NCBI RefSeq assembly: GCF_009797935.1
Contig: NZ_VOLC01000008.1
Coordinates: 1 to 64,000 of the forward strand
DNA: 64,000 nt
Direction: 5' to 3'
Source: Lunatibacter salilacus
GTDB lineage: Bacteria; Bacteroidota; Bacteroidia; Cytophagales; Cyclobacteriaceae
The stretch's first letter is position 1, and the number at the start of each line of letters is the position of its first letter. Under the pieces are notes generated by a model. That model was not told where the DNA came from, did no database searches, and worked only from the letters and a program-made list of their open reading frames with translations. Position numbers and translations under genes: made by a program. Positions 18,815-28,362 of this stretch are shown here, piece by piece.

Positions 18815-19170
18815 AGTGGCGTAGCCCTGGCTTCCGAATTCAGGAATAAAGCTTTTTTGGTTTTTTATTTTGTATCCACCGTAGAAAGATTTCAGGCTAC
18901 GCCCCTCTGTTTCCCACCCACAATTTTTTTCTATTAGGGAATCAGGCTAATGTCCCTATGGTTCGTGATTTAATTTTCGGTCTGAGAGGATGCAGGTCCG
19001 AGGCTTTTACGGATTATTGTTCAGTAGTTGCAGCAAAAAGATTTCAGGGCTAACGCCCCTCGGTTTCCTGAACCTATTTCGTTTCTAATAAGATATCAGG
19101 GCTACGCCCCTACGTTTCCTAACCACGATTCTGTACTATTAAGGTATCAGGGCTTACGCCACTTTGATTT
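18815..19170. repeat. Array of degenerate repeats of about 51 bp around CAGGGCTACGCCCCT
   Basis: In the 648 bases between the flippase-like gene and chrA, a core like TTTCAGGGCTACGCCCCT recurs. Direct copies begin near 18891, 18941 (weak), 19043, 19095 and 19146, giving spacings of 50, 52 and 51 within groups. Each is followed by an A/T-rich tract around TTTCC. An inverted copy sits at 18815-18829 (AGTGGCGTAGCCCTG). No convincing gene is seen. These look like short interspersed intergenic repeats. They are not CRISPR, because the spacers are also related to one another. Confidence 0.7.
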
Positions 19171-19300
19171 CTGAATTAATTTGGGACTTATAGTGCCATG
19201 CCGTTCTTTAGATCTTTATTATTCATACGCCTGATGACACCTTGAATTATTGTTCCGTATCATTGATAGGGTTTATGGCTAGATTTGCGATAAATGCGAG

Positions 19301-20518
19301 TTAAAAAAACCAATCAATATGCCGGATTATCCAATGATAACCGATACCCGCCACTACACCAATTACTATGATTAACGGGGATGGTATGCGGCTGAACTGT
19401 AGCAAAAGGTAAGTGCCGATTATTGCCAAAATATTGAAAAGATTACTTTCCATTGGCTCAAACAGCAAATAGGCCGCAGCCATAAGCATCCCACAGCTAA
19501 CTGCGTTGATTCCTTCCAAGGCAGCCCTTACTGGGCGGTACTTTTTTAGCTCGTCCCAAAACCGGATTACAAAGAATATTAGGAATGTGCCGGGAAGGAA
19601 TATACCGGCAGCGGCAATGGATCCTCCAAGTATAAATCCCGGGATACCCCATTCCCGCATGGATAAAGCACCGATGTAGGAACTTATGCTAAAAGTTGGA
19701 CCCGGGATGCTTTGGGAAATGGCATAACCGGTCAAGAATTCCTCCGTACTTAGGTATTTTTTATATTCCACAAATTCTGTAAACAAGTACGGGACTAAGA
19801 CCTGTCCTCCACCGAAGATAAGACTGCCGTTTCTGTAAAAATTTTCAAAAAGCCGAATTGGTAAAAGCCTTGTGTAATGTCCAAGTACTGCCGCTCCGAC
19901 CAATACTCCTCCCCAAAGGATAAAATTTCTCCATTGTATTTTTATGCCTATTTTTTCATCGATAATAGGTTGCTTTTTATAGTTGTGGGTGGTAATAAGT
20001 CCGCCTACAAGAAGCATAACTGGGAAGATAAATGGAGAATTGTAAAAGAAAGCCACAAAGGCCGCAATCATCATCAGGATCGCAGCTTCGGCGGTATGAA
20101 TCATTTTACGGATAGTAATCTGTGCCGCATAGATGATGTAGCCGATCGCCATGGGTTGGATAAATTTGGCGAAATTAAGCGAACCCGGGGTGTTTTCCTG
20201 TAGGTATTCTATAAGAATGGCCGTGCCTATCATCAAGATCGTCGCCGGTAAAATCCAAACTAAAAGTGAAAGATAGGCAAGGAAAGGGCCCCCGATACGG
20301 TACCCGATGGCAGAGATGGTCTGGGTCGAGGTAGGTCCCGGAAGTACCTGACAAAGGGCGTTTAACTCCAGTAGGTCCTTTTCTGTAATGAAGCCCCGCC
20401 GTTTGACCATCATGTCGATAACCATGGCCAAAAAAACCTGCGGTCCCCCAAATGCCGTTAGGGAAAGTACCAATACATCTTTGAGATAGATATAATAACG
20501 TACTCTCCTAATCGTCAT
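19301..20518 (-). CDS. chrA: Chromate transporter family protein (ChrA-like)
   Basis: The protein has 405 residues and about ten to twelve membrane segments in two homologous CHR halves. The first half holds LTAFGGPQVFLAMV and LPGPTSTQTISAIGYRIGG; the second repeats the plan with IFGGGQVLVPYL and SQSIPGPTFSISSYIGA. The Phe-Gly-Gly and Pro-Gly-Pro motifs are typical of ChrA. Characterised members export chromate, and many homologues may carry other anions. No regulator gene sits beside it. Confidence 0.9.
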   Translation of the reverse strand: MTIRRVRYYIYLKDVLVLSLTAFGGPQVFLAMVIDMMVKRRGFITEKDLLELNALCQVLPGPTSTQTISAIGYRIGGPFLAYLSLLVWILPATILMIGTAILIEYLQENTPGSLNFAKFIQPMAIGYIIYAAQITIRKMIHTAEAAILMMIAAFVAFFYNSPFIFPVMLLVGGLITTHNYKKQPIIDEKIGIKIQWRNFILWGGVLVGAAVLGHYTRLLPIRLFENFYRNGSLIFGGGQVLVPYLFTEFVEYKKYLSTEEFLTGYAISQSIPGPTFSISSYIGALSMREWGIPGFILGGSIAAAGIFLPGTFLIFFVIRFWDELKKYRPVRAALEGINAVSCGMLMAAAYLLFEPMESNLFNILAIIGTYLLLQFSRIPSPLIIVIGVVAGIGYHWIIRHIDWFF

Positions 20519-20661
20519 AGGCTTGGTTTTTACAAGTTAATGTTATTCTGATATTGCTTACCAGATATCCAATCGATCATTGCATCCATGGGTTGATAGG
20601 GCCATATTTTTTCAGTTTTTAAATTTGGGGAATTTCCCCGGGTTATTTATGAACTGAAATC

Positions 20662-21642
20662 CTATTTCTTCAAACCCAATTCCCGAAGTCTTTCGTCAAG
20701 AAATTCCCCCGCAGTGATATCCTCGTACTGTTTAGGATTGTCATCATCCACACAGCCTATTAAACAAGATAAATCCATTTCTGAGCGTGGGTGCATGAAA
20801 AAGGGAATAGAATATCGGCTGCTGTTCATTTTGTCGCGGGGCGGATTGACTACCCGGTGAATAGTTGATTTTAGTGTGTTGTTCGTAAGCCGCTCCAGCA
20901 TATCGCCGACATTAACAACAAGCTGGTCAGGCAGGGCAGTGATCGGAATCCATTCTCCATCTCTTCGGAGTACTTGGAGTCCATCCGCACTGGCACCCAT
21001 CAGGAGGGTGATCAAATTGATGTCACCATGCTCCGCAGCCCTCACCGCATCAGCGGGTACGGTATCTGGATTTTCTATGGGGAAATAATGGATAGAACGA
21101 AGGATAGAGTTACCAAAAAGAACCTTTTGCTCAAAGTAATCCTCCGACAGATCCAAATGCAAAGCAATGGCTCTCAGCATGTTTTTTCCGGCATTTTCAA
21201 TAGCGGAAAACACTTGCAAGGATATTTCCCTGAATTCTGGGATTTCCTCCGGCCACACGTTTGCCGGATAGCTGGATTTTACGGAATCGGTATCTGGAAT
21301 TTGGGATAGATCCTGTCCAACATGATAAAATTCCTTCAAATCTCCGGTATTTCTGCCTTTCGCATGCTCTTTACCTTTTCCCGTATATCCCCGTTGATAA
21401 CCTATTTCTGGATATTCATATTTGGATTTAATATCGTCTGGCAGCTTAAAAAACTTCTGTATGACTGCATATAACTTATCCTGAAGGGATTGGGAAAGTC
21501 CGTGGTTTTTGATTGCGACAAAGCCGATGTTTTGGTAGGCGTCTCCCAACTGCTCGACAAAAGCAGCTTTCTTTTCCTCATTGCCGGAAGTAAAATCGGC
21601 CAAGTCCAAGGAGGGGACCTCTTGATATAAAATATCGCGCAT
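20662..21642 (-). CDS. 2-oxoglutarate/Fe(II)-dependent oxygenase, isopenicillin N synthase-like
   Basis: The protein has 326 residues. An N-terminal DIOX_N-like region (IGFVAIKNHGLSQSLQDKLY) is followed by the double-stranded beta-helix core. Iron ligands are His205 and Asp207 (AAEHGDINL) and His262 (STIHRVVNP), and the 2-oxoglutarate-binding Arg276-x-Ser278 is in SRYSIPFF. All catalytic residues are present. The family hydroxylates or otherwise oxidises small molecules; the substrate is unknown. It is divergent from the lipoprotein gene at 21722 and stands alone. Confidence 0.88.
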   Translation of the reverse strand: MRDILYQEVPSLDLADFTSGNEEKKAAFVEQLGDAYQNIGFVAIKNHGLSQSLQDKLYAVIQKFFKLPDDIKSKYEYPEIGYQRGYTGKGKEHAKGRNTGDLKEFYHVGQDLSQIPDTDSVKSSYPANVWPEEIPEFREISLQVFSAIENAGKNMLRAIALHLDLSEDYFEQKVLFGNSILRSIHYFPIENPDTVPADAVRAAEHGDINLITLLMGASADGLQVLRRDGEWIPITALPDQLVVNVGDMLERLTNNTLKSTIHRVVNPPRDKMNSSRYSIPFFMHPRSEMDLSCLIGCVDDDNPKQYEDITAGEFLDERLRELGLKK

Positions 21643-21692
21643 ATCTTGGTTTATTTATCCCGCAAGGTAAATTTTTTTAGGGTATTTTTAAA

Positions 21693-21700
21693 TACCTTTG
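21693..21700 (+). promoter_or_regulatory. -7 element (TACCTTTG) ahead of the lipoprotein gene
   Basis: TACCTTTG fits TAnnTTTG exactly. Its position supports the ATG at 21722 as start, because the earlier ATG at 21698 overlaps the box. A -33 element is not clear. Confidence 0.45.
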
Positions 21701-21721
21701 ATCCATAATGCACCAAAACAA

Positions 21722-22468
21722 ATGATTAAAATCCCATACTACCTTTTCATTTTTGCCACAGTATGCCTGATAGCCTGTTCACCTAAGTCTTCTCAGGAAG
21801 AAGTCCTGAGTGAGAATTTGGAAGAAGAGGAGACTCCCGAGGTTCCTATCACTGTCACTGTTTTGAGATCGGAGGGATTTCCCGACGCCATGATCGAACT
21901 ATACAGACCATTTGGAAATGAGACTTTCTCCCCCGGAAAGGTGCCTTTTGAATTTAATATCAAGAATTTCCCCTTTGGTCAGGCGAGACCCCTGATGATT
22001 ACTATTAATGGGGGAGATCCGCAGGCATATCCGCAGGCTGTTTTTTCTAAGGAATTTAATGCGGGGACCTATAGGGCAGTGGCATTTTTGACGGATGAAA
22101 ATGGGATGGCGCTGAAGGAGTTTGGTAATTTTGTGGATCGGGACTTTTTGGTGGGGCAGTCACGACCTTTTCCCGCTGGGGATGAACCATACTTGATGGT
22201 CAATTTTCCACGCCAAAACCAAGAATATGCTGTTGGAGATTCAGTTGTTGTGGATTTTCTGGTAGTAGGGGGAGATTTAAAGCTTGATGGGCTAGGTGTA
22301 GAAGTGAAGGTCGGTGACTTAGTTTACAAGGCCTCAAGTACTGATGCTATTCAACTCCAAAACCTGTCAGTGGGAGAACATGTTGTGCGAATAGATTTGA
22401 TTAAAAATGACGGCACAGAGTTATCCAATATCTTTGCATCTGCTAGTAGGAGAGTTGTTGTGAAGTAG
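21722..22468 (+). CDS. Secreted lipoprotein of unknown function
   Basis: The protein has 248 residues. A short signal (IKIPYYLFIFATVCL) ends in the lipobox LIAC, followed by Ser and an acidic linker (EEVLSENLEEEETPEV). The mature part looks like two beta-sandwich modules of about 100 residues. Each carries hints of an Ig-like fold, such as SPGKVPFEFNIKNFPFG and AVGDSVVVDFLVVGGDL. There are no catalytic motifs, and I do not recognise a named family. It stands alone; an AT-rich gap with no clear terminator follows. Confidence 0.75.
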   Translation: MIKIPYYLFIFATVCLIACSPKSSQEEVLSENLEEEETPEVPITVTVLRSEGFPDAMIELYRPFGNETFSPGKVPFEFNIKNFPFGQARPLMITINGGDPQAYPQAVFSKEFNAGTYRAVAFLTDENGMALKEFGNFVDRDFLVGQSRPFPAGDEPYLMVNFPRQNQEYAVGDSVVVDFLVVGGDLKLDGLGVEVKVGDLVYKASSTDAIQLQNLSVGEHVVRIDLIKNDGTELSNIFASASRRVVVK

Positions 22469-22730
22469 GCTAATTAGGTAGTTAGTACGAATTTTAGCCA
22501 AAATCTGCTCAGCGGCGGGGTTTTTTGGTCACTCATATGTTTTTTGACCTGCAGCAAAAAAGTAACAAAGTAAGATGTTGCCATAAATGCTCTGGACTAT
22601 CCAAATGACTGCTAAATATAAAAAAAGTCAAAATAACGTCTTATTAATAGTAATATCCGGCTCTACAAAAATTATAGAGGGATTTCCACCTGTAAAAAGT
22701 ATGTAAAATGAAAAACGGATTTAATTCATT

Positions 22731-23417
22731 TCACTCCACCAAACTCCTAAGCACCGCCAGCGATTTTATTTCTGTAAAATTCTCTAGATGTAACTGATAA
22801 AACAGCAACACATCTTCCAGAAGAGCCTTTCGAATATGCTTTGGGATAAGCTCAGTGGATATAAAGCGCTCCCGAATCAGCCGGTCCAAATGGGATTCCT
22901 TTGCCTGATGTGGAAGACTACCCCGGTTTACTGGTAATTGGTCATAAAAATTCCCGGCATCTTCCGGATCGAAGCCCAAATACCTAGTCATTTGGATCAA
23001 AAAGCTAATCGGATAGGTTCCCAGCGATACCTGTTCCTTGTCCAACAATTCAACTGCTTGAAATAAAAAATCAAACAGGTCCTCATTTTGATAGTCATCA
23101 TAGATGCATTTCCCCAACACTTCTCCCATAAATAGCGCTATCCCCGACCGGTGAAAATCAAAGGGTACCCGCTGAAAGGCATAATCCAGCTTGGCTTCGG
23201 ATATATGGTGGAGGGAACGGCCCTCCCGATCATAGACGACCAATTCAAGCAGCGTTAGAGGTTGGTAAAGCGCCATTTTGGGTTTGGATTTGCTGCTGCG
23301 GATCCCATTGACGACATAGGATTTTAGCCCCAGATCCCGAGTAAATATCCGGGTAATGATCGAGGTATCCCGATACTTGATATAGCTGATGACGATTCCT
23401 TTGGTTTTCTTTAACAT
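22731..23417 (-). CDS. recO: DNA repair protein RecO
   Basis: The protein has 228 residues. It starts KTKGIVISYIKYRDTSII with an OB-fold N-terminal domain containing RIFTRDLGLKSYVVNG, the typical RecO opening, and ends in a helical C-terminal domain (PISFLIQMTRYLGFDP). No zinc-binding Cys set is visible. RecO works with RecR to load RecA on SSB-coated gaps. Its ATG shares one base with the porZ stop (TGATG), so it is the last gene of tdk-porZ-recO and probably translationally coupled. Confidence 0.93.
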   Translation of the reverse strand: MLKKTKGIVISYIKYRDTSIITRIFTRDLGLKSYVVNGIRSSKSKPKMALYQPLTLLELVVYDREGRSLHHISEAKLDYAFQRVPFDFHRSGIALFMGEVLGKCIYDDYQNEDLFDFLFQAVELLDKEQVSLGTYPISFLIQMTRYLGFDPEDAGNFYDQLPVNRGSLPHQAKESHLDRLIRERFISTELIPKHIRKALLEDVLLFYQLHLENFTEIKSLAVLRSLVE

Positions 23418-25618
23418 CAGTGTACCAAAAAATTTCCGGCAGTCCGCTCCCTTCCGGCCTCATCGACGACATATACCAAGTAGACTCCCGGACCAATACG
23501 GTTTCCGGATGGATCCCTCAGATTCCAAGTGACCTTGCCAGCTCCCACAGCCATAGAAGCTACCACCCTACCCGCTGTGGTGGCGATTTTCAGCGTAGAA
23601 AAATCGGTAGTTCCCTCTATGCTTAGGACTCCGTTAAAGTCATTACGGATTGGGTTGGGGTAAATTTTCAGTACACCCAAATTATCCGCAGGGCGAATGC
23701 TTTCCGCCCTGAAGGAAAGGCTTCCCTCAGAAGTGCTGATAAACAGTTCCCCGCTTTTTTCATTTAATGCCAAAGAACGGATCTCCGGGGAAGGTAAGGG
23801 ACTGTTTTGAACCGTGAAGTTCCGTATCAAGCCTTCGAAGTCGGGGCCGAAATGCCATAGACCTTGGTTTTCTGTTCCTATCCAGATACTTCTGTCCGGT
23901 GCGAGCAGAATCTGTGTGGCGGCTGTGTTGGCCAAAGCCAGTCGGTTTTCAAAGATGGGCAATACCGCATTTACAGCTGCTGAGGCATCAATTCCAGGAG
24001 CATTGAAGAAATAGGCAATCCCCTGATTGGTAGCTATCCAAAGGTTTTGTTCGCTGTCCAAATAAATGTCCCGCACCCACTGCCCGGGTAATGCTCCGTT
24101 ATTTATTTGGGTTCCAAAGGTTCTGTTTAGTCCGTTTTCAGGGTTGTATACCCTTAATCTTCCACCGCCCTGCTGAGTTTCCAATATCCAACAATTACCA
24201 AACCGATCTACCAGAATCTTATCAAAGCGCTGCAATCCGGCTACTTCATATCCAATAAATTGATCTTGATTATCCCCGACAAATAAGCGTGGGGTTGGTG
24301 TGTTGGTTCCGATATACACTTTTCCAGCAGGACCTCCGGATATGGCTCCTATTTCCACACCGTTGCCTAGTAATGGATGAGAGACGTGCGAAAGCTCGTC
24401 ATCATCTTGTCTGAATAATCCATTTTGAGTGCCGATGTAATTGATCCCATTTATGTTGGCAACGGTTTGAATTTTGTCTGGGGCCTCCCAGTTTTCCCAG
24501 TTTCCAGACGAAAAAACACCTAACTGCCGTTGGGTTTTTTTATCACCTGAATTTAACAGACCAGAAGCGAAGGCGGCTGTTTGACCGTTAAGTTGTGCAA
24601 AGTTGACCAACGAACTAGGTGGCCCAGGTGGATAAACTCCCTCAGCATCTCCCAACTTATAAATGCCTCTATCTGATGTGGCGAGGAAAATATCCTCTTG
24701 GGTTACCAGAAAGTCGTTAAACTCATTACCGACATTGGAAGAAATGATTTCCAGGTTTCCGTTAGCGTCCAAGCTATAGATGGCATTTTCCATGGAAAAA
24801 TTCACCCTTTCTCCGGACAGTTTCAAATTCTCTACTCCAAATGTACCTACCACCCAGTCGAATGAACCGGAATTCCACTGATAGACTTGCTGATTTTGGC
24901 CTAGGAAAAAGAGCTCCTCCTCTAAGGCAATTAATTGAATAAAGGGAGTTGTTGTTCCTAGATCCAAGCGTTCCCATTGGTTTAAATCTCTAAGGTTTGC
25001 CGATAGGCTTGCCCGAATCACCCCTGACTCAGTAAGGGCATAAATCTCATTGGATAAAATAGCCACATCAAGTATAGGCACTTGGCTTCCGCTGGGGCCT
25101 AGATTCAGATAGGCGGATTCGATAAATCCTTCTGTCAGATTTACCCTTGCCAACCCAAAGTCAGCCGCCAACCAGCCCGCTCCATTGATTATACGTACTT
25201 TCCTTATGGTTTTTTCCGTGATTAGGGCATTGGTTCGGATGTCATTGATACGTCGGATAGCACTTTCCGTGACCAAATTCATCGTGCCGTCAGTATAGGT
25301 GATCAGGAGAGTTTTGTTAGCTAGGTCAAAAGTTATCGATTCGAAATTATGACCGTAGAGTCCATCTAGTTTACTCAGTGTTTTTGGGGTAGGTTCGGAT
25401 GTGGAGAAATAGAATAAGCTATTCTCTCCTAATGCAAATACTGTCTCGTCTGAGCCGGTTAATTGTTTGATATATTGATGGGAAAGGTGAAACCGCCAAC
25501 TGCCTACGGCAATATCTCCCTGTGCCATACTAAAGTTCACCGTAGAAAGCGAAAGCAAGCAACCAAAAAGCAGTTTAGGGCTGACCATCAAAAAAGCATT
25601 TTCTGCACCTTGCTTCAT
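23417..25618 (-). CDS. porZ: PorZ-like type IX secretion system beta-propeller protein
   Basis: The protein has 733 residues from the ATG at 25618; ATG 25588 is an equally good alternative, giving signal peptide [19 protein letters not shown]. The mature N-terminus [10 protein letters not shown] is typical of PorZ. Two beta-propellers built of repeats such as [13 protein letters not shown] and [14 protein letters not shown] fill about residues 40-640. The last 80 residues are a type IX C-terminal domain starting LKIYPNPI and ending in a [16 protein letters not shown] pattern. PorZ sits at the cell surface as part of the attachment complex that processes type IX cargo. The gene overlaps the end of tdk and the start of recO. 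Confidence 0.82.
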   Translation of the reverse strand: MKQGAENAFLMVSPKLLFGCLLSLSTVNFSMAQGDIAVGSWRFHLSHQYIKQLTGSDETVFALGENSLFYFSTSEPTPKTLSKLDGLYGHNFESITFDLANKTLLITYTDGTMNLVTESAIRRINDIRTNALITEKTIRKVRIINGAGWLAADFGLARVNLTEGFIESAYLNLGPSGSQVPILDVAILSNEIYALTESGVIRASLSANLRDLNQWERLDLGTTTPFIQLIALEEELFFLGQNQQVYQWNSGSFDWVVGTFGVENLKLSGERVNFSMENAIYSLDANGNLEIISSNVGNEFNDFLVTQEDIFLATSDRGIYKLGDAEGVYPPGPPSSLVNFAQLNGQTAAFASGLLNSGDKKTQRQLGVFSSGNWENWEAPDKIQTVANINGINYIGTQNGLFRQDDDELSHVSHPLLGNGVEIGAISGGPAGKVYIGTNTPTPRLFVGDNQDQFIGYEVAGLQRFDKILVDRFGNCWILETQQGGGRLRVYNPENGLNRTFGTQINNGALPGQWVRDIYLDSEQNLWIATNQGIAYFFNAPGIDASAAVNAVLPIFENRLALANTAATQILLAPDRSIWIGTENQGLWHFGPDFEGLIRNFTVQNSPLPSPEIRSLALNEKSGELFISTSEGSLSFRAESIRPADNLGVLKIYPNPIRNDFNGVLSIEGTTDFSTLKIATTAGRVVASMAVGAGKVTWNLRDPSGNRIGPGVYLVYVVDEAGRERTAGNFLVH

Positions 25619-26159
25619 ACGATTCTTTTTCACCCAACAATACCTTCCCCTTGTCCGGCGACAGCCGGAAACTGAAAGCTGCCAAGTCCCCACATTTCAT
25701 GCAAATGGCATGTACTTTGGTCACATATTCAGCCATCGCCATCAGTTGCGGCATGGGGCCAAAGGGGTTGCCTTCAAAGTCCATATCCAATCCAGCCAAA
25801 ATGACCCGCTTGCCGGAACGTGCCAAGTTTCCAGCCACTCTGACAATTTGTTCGTCAAAAAACTGAACCTCATCTATGCCCACTACGTCGCAGTTTCCAG
25901 TCAGCAATAGGATATCCTCCGCAAAATTCACAGGTGTAGAACGTATGGAATTCGAATTATGGGAGACTACCTTTTCCATTTCATACCGAGTATCTAAACC
26001 AGGCTTAAAGATCTCCACCTGCTGCCTTGCAATCAGGGCTCGGTTGAGACGTCGAATCAATTCTTCTGTTTTTCCTGAAAACATGGACCCACAGATGACT
26101 TCTATCTGTCCTTTTTTTTCCTGGTTCCTGGATTTTCCCAGTGAAGGTTCAATAAACAT
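25575..26159 (-). CDS. tdk: Thymidine kinase
   Basis: The protein has 194 residues. The P-loop is at about 24-31 (GSMFSGKT), the Asp/Glu-rich [13 protein letters not shown] follows, and the zinc-binding cysteine pairs are CMKC and CRKC near the C-terminus. This is the type II (tetrameric) bacterial enzyme that phosphorylates thymidine with ATP for salvage. It is first in tdk-porZ-recO. Its 3' end overlaps the porZ start by 14 or 44 bases, depending on the porZ start. Confidence 0.95.
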   Translation of the reverse strand: MFIEPSLGKSRNQEKKGQIEVICGSMFSGKTEELIRRLNRALIARQQVEIFKPGLDTRYEMEKVVSHNSNSIRSTPVNFAEDILLLTGNCDVVGIDEVQFFDEQIVRVAGNLARSGKRVILAGLDMDFEGNPFGPMPQLMAMAEYVTKVHAICMKCGDLAAFSFRLSPDKGKVLLGEKESYEARCRKCFFDGQP

Positions 26160-26305
26160 GTAGGCGCTGTTTTCCCTTAATACGGATGTGTTGAATATTG
26201 TTTAAAATTATTCAATAACTTTACTTTCAATTCTAGGACTACTATCATGCTTGGCATGGGGATTGTCCGCTTGGTAATGTGCACCATCATTGAAATATAG
26301 AGAAA

Positions 26306-27364
26306 ATGAGTCAAAGTATTGATCAAAGTTACTTAAAAGAATATTCACTACAATTTACTAAAAGGATTTGTTCGGCCTATTTTGATACGAAGCAGCACCT
26401 GGTAGGTGAAGACATCATGCAGTTGACGCCAAGCAAGCAGGTGAATCTGATGATAATCAAATCATTGTTCATGGCTTGGCAGACGGAGTTGGAAGCATTG
26501 AAAGGAAACCCCTATTTTGACTATTCAGACCCAGAAGTGGAGGCTGTGCTTCAAGAATTCATGAATGTACTATCAAGGGCAATAAGAATTGAGCGGTCAA
26601 ATTTTGAACCGCTGCTTCGGCAAGCCGTGGAGGATTCCATTACCCTTGCGGCTGATCCGGTGGAGTTTTTGGAAAATGAATTGGAATATAGTGCAGGGTT
26701 GGACTTAGAGGTGTATTTTAAGGGTAATAAAAAATACATCAAATGGCATAAAGCACTCTGGGAAGCTTTTGTGCAGACCACGGAAAAATTCACCATTCCG
26801 GAAAGTTTATCCATGGCTTTTGATGAGTTGATGGATGATTATGGTAAAAATCTCGAACCAGCAGATCAACTGCTTCAGCCCCTTCAGGAGGTATATCCAC
26901 TTGAAATCGAAAGACTTTTTATCCGACAACGCGAAGAAAAGAAGGAAGAAATCCCCGTTTATAGACCTCTTCCCGAATTAAAGATCGGTTCTACTTCGGA
27001 AGTTAAAACGCCAGTCTATGAAGAAGCAGCTAGATCAATCCGGACTGAGAATAATGTCATAGATCCGGCTTTAGCTTGGGAAAGATTTGAACAGGACGAA
27101 TACGGGTTTGTAAGGGGAAGTGTGCGAAGGCTTTCCGAAGATATCGGAATCAATCAGCGGTTTATGTTTACCCGCAAACTCTTTTCCGGCAATCCGGAAT
27201 TGCTAAACGAGGCGTTGGCTAAGTTGGATTCCAGCGAAAGCTTTTTTGATGCGGTTGAACTTCTAAACCAAAATTTTCTACCAGAATTGCAATGGGATAT
27301 CGATTCCGAAGAAGTCCATGAGTTTCTGTTTTTGATCTTTAGCAAATTTGAGGACAAAGAATAA
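26306..27364 (+). CDS. Conserved helical protein of unknown function
   Basis: The protein has 352 residues, soluble and mostly helical. The N-terminal half (about 1-215) looks like a helical bundle, and a short proline-bearing linker follows (about 220-255). The last 80 residues (GINQRFMFTRKLFSGNPELL and the part after it) resemble a C-terminal module I recall from many Bacteroidota hypothetical proteins, where an IGIN-x-x-F motif precedes a helix rich in Phe and Asp. No catalytic motif is seen. The next gene starts inside its last 17 bases, so the two are co-transcribed. Confidence 0.8.
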   Translation: MSQSIDQSYLKEYSLQFTKRICSAYFDTKQHLVGEDIMQLTPSKQVNLMIIKSLFMAWQTELEALKGNPYFDYSDPEVEAVLQEFMNVLSRAIRIERSNFEPLLRQAVEDSITLAADPVEFLENELEYSAGLDLEVYFKGNKKYIKWHKALWEAFVQTTEKFTIPESLSMAFDELMDDYGKNLEPADQLLQPLQEVYPLEIERLFIRQREEKKEEIPVYRPLPELKIGSTSEVKTPVYEEAARSIRTENNVIDPALAWERFEQDEYGFVRGSVRRLSEDIGINQRFMFTRKLFSGNPELLNEALAKLDSSESFFDAVELLNQNFLPELQWDIDSEEVHEFLFLIFSKFEDKE

Positions 27365-28052
27365 TTTGAGTGAATTGCAGCAACATTACGACACGCTGCA
27401 TGATCAAGCGCTGGAAAAAATACAAAATTCTGGGTTCGAATTCGATCGCCTAATTGATGATGAATCCGATACTCGCCGTGGACTTACTTTGTTGTTTCGT
27501 CCAGAAGAGCATGTTTTAGAAAATGTGCGGGAATTTCTCCGAAAAGTCAGCGGGTTAGAACCTTACCATTATTTTTACAGGAATTCTGATGTACATATAA
27601 CAGTGATGCCCATTATTTCCTGTTATGATGGGTTTACTTTGGACAAAGTGGATCCTCAAGCTTATATACAACTTATTGGACGGTGTGTGGAAGGGATTAG
27701 TCCATTTGAGGTAAGTTTTAAGGGGGTGATTTTTTCACCCTCCTGCATTATCATAAAGGGGTATCCGTTGGATGATTCCTTAGATCAACTAAGGGAAAAT
27801 CTACGCGGAGAATTTCCTAAAGTTTCGTTGGAACAATCGCTGGACAAAAGATATTTGTTGCGTACTGCACATAGTACTATTGTGCGTTTCAAAAAACCTT
27901 TACTTCACCCCGAAAAAATGGTTGAATTCGTGTCTGCCAACGGAGAATTGAACTTTGGAGTTTCGACCGTCAGAAAACTCTCCTTTGTATATAACGACTG
28001 GTACCAGCGTGAGGAGAAAGTCACTGTTCTTAGTGACTATTTATTGCAATAG
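27348..28052 (+). CDS. 2H phosphoesterase (LigT/2'-5' RNA ligase-like) family protein
   Basis: The protein has 234 residues. Two His-x-Ser/Thr motifs are spaced as in the 2H phosphoesterase fold: HITVMPI near residue 85 and HSTIVRF near residue 184. Family members cleave or make 2'-5' or cyclic phosphodiesters on RNA or nucleotides; the substrate here is unknown. There is no ATG before the first motif. The start is a TTG, either at 27348 (inside the previous gene) or at 27366 (just after its stop). A signal peptide and membrane segments are absent. Confidence 0.72.
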   Translation: MRTKNNLSELQQHYDTLHDQALEKIQNSGFEFDRLIDDESDTRRGLTLLFRPEEHVLENVREFLRKVSGLEPYHYFYRNSDVHITVMPIISCYDGFTLDKVDPQAYIQLIGRCVEGISPFEVSFKGVIFSPSCIIIKGYPLDDSLDQLRENLRGEFPKVSLEQSLDKRYLLRTAHSTIVRFKKPLLHPEKMVEFVSANGELNFGVSTVRKLSFVYNDWYQREEKVTVLSDYLLQ

Positions 28053-28134
28053 ATAATAACCACAGGGAACACCGAGGTAACACCGAGGACATCAAGAATT
28101 TTCTAAAAAACTCAGAGTTCTTTGTCTCTTCTTA

Positions 28135-28339
28135 GTGAATCTGTGTCCTACTTAACGACCTAGTTTAATTTGCCACAGATGCACAGACGGTATTTCTCTC
28201 GAACGTGATCATATGTTCATCTTCCTATATCTGTGAATCTGCGGCCTACTTATCCACCTAGTTTAATTTGCCACAGATGCACAGATGGTATTTCTCTCGA
28301 ACGTGATCATATGTTCATCTTCCTATATCTGTGAATCTG
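28135..28339. repeat. Two tandem copies of a 98-bp intergenic repeat
   Basis: Copy 1 spans 28135-28232 and copy 2 spans 28233-28330. The start of a third (GTGAATCTG) is at 28331-28339. The copies differ at five positions. Just upstream (about 28067-28090) a shorter direct repeat around CACCGAGG occurs. The 310-base gap between the 2H gene and the sialidase-like gene is filled by these elements and holds no convincing gene. Confidence 0.88.
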
Positions 28340-28362
28340 TTTTTTTGATAGACTGGGAATTA

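Noticed and set aside
18815-19170. Possible CRISPR array or small RNA cluster
   Set aside because: The sequences between cores are themselves related and the cores are degenerate; no cas genes are near and no promoter or terminator marks an RNA.
20627-20639. Hairpin GGGGAATTTCCCC as terminator of the oxygenase gene
   Set aside because: The loop is too small for a stable full stem; only four GC pairs can form with a usable loop.
28135-28339. Possible CRISPR array
   Set aside because: Only two full units of 98 bp with no unique spacers and no cas genes; it is a simple tandem duplication.
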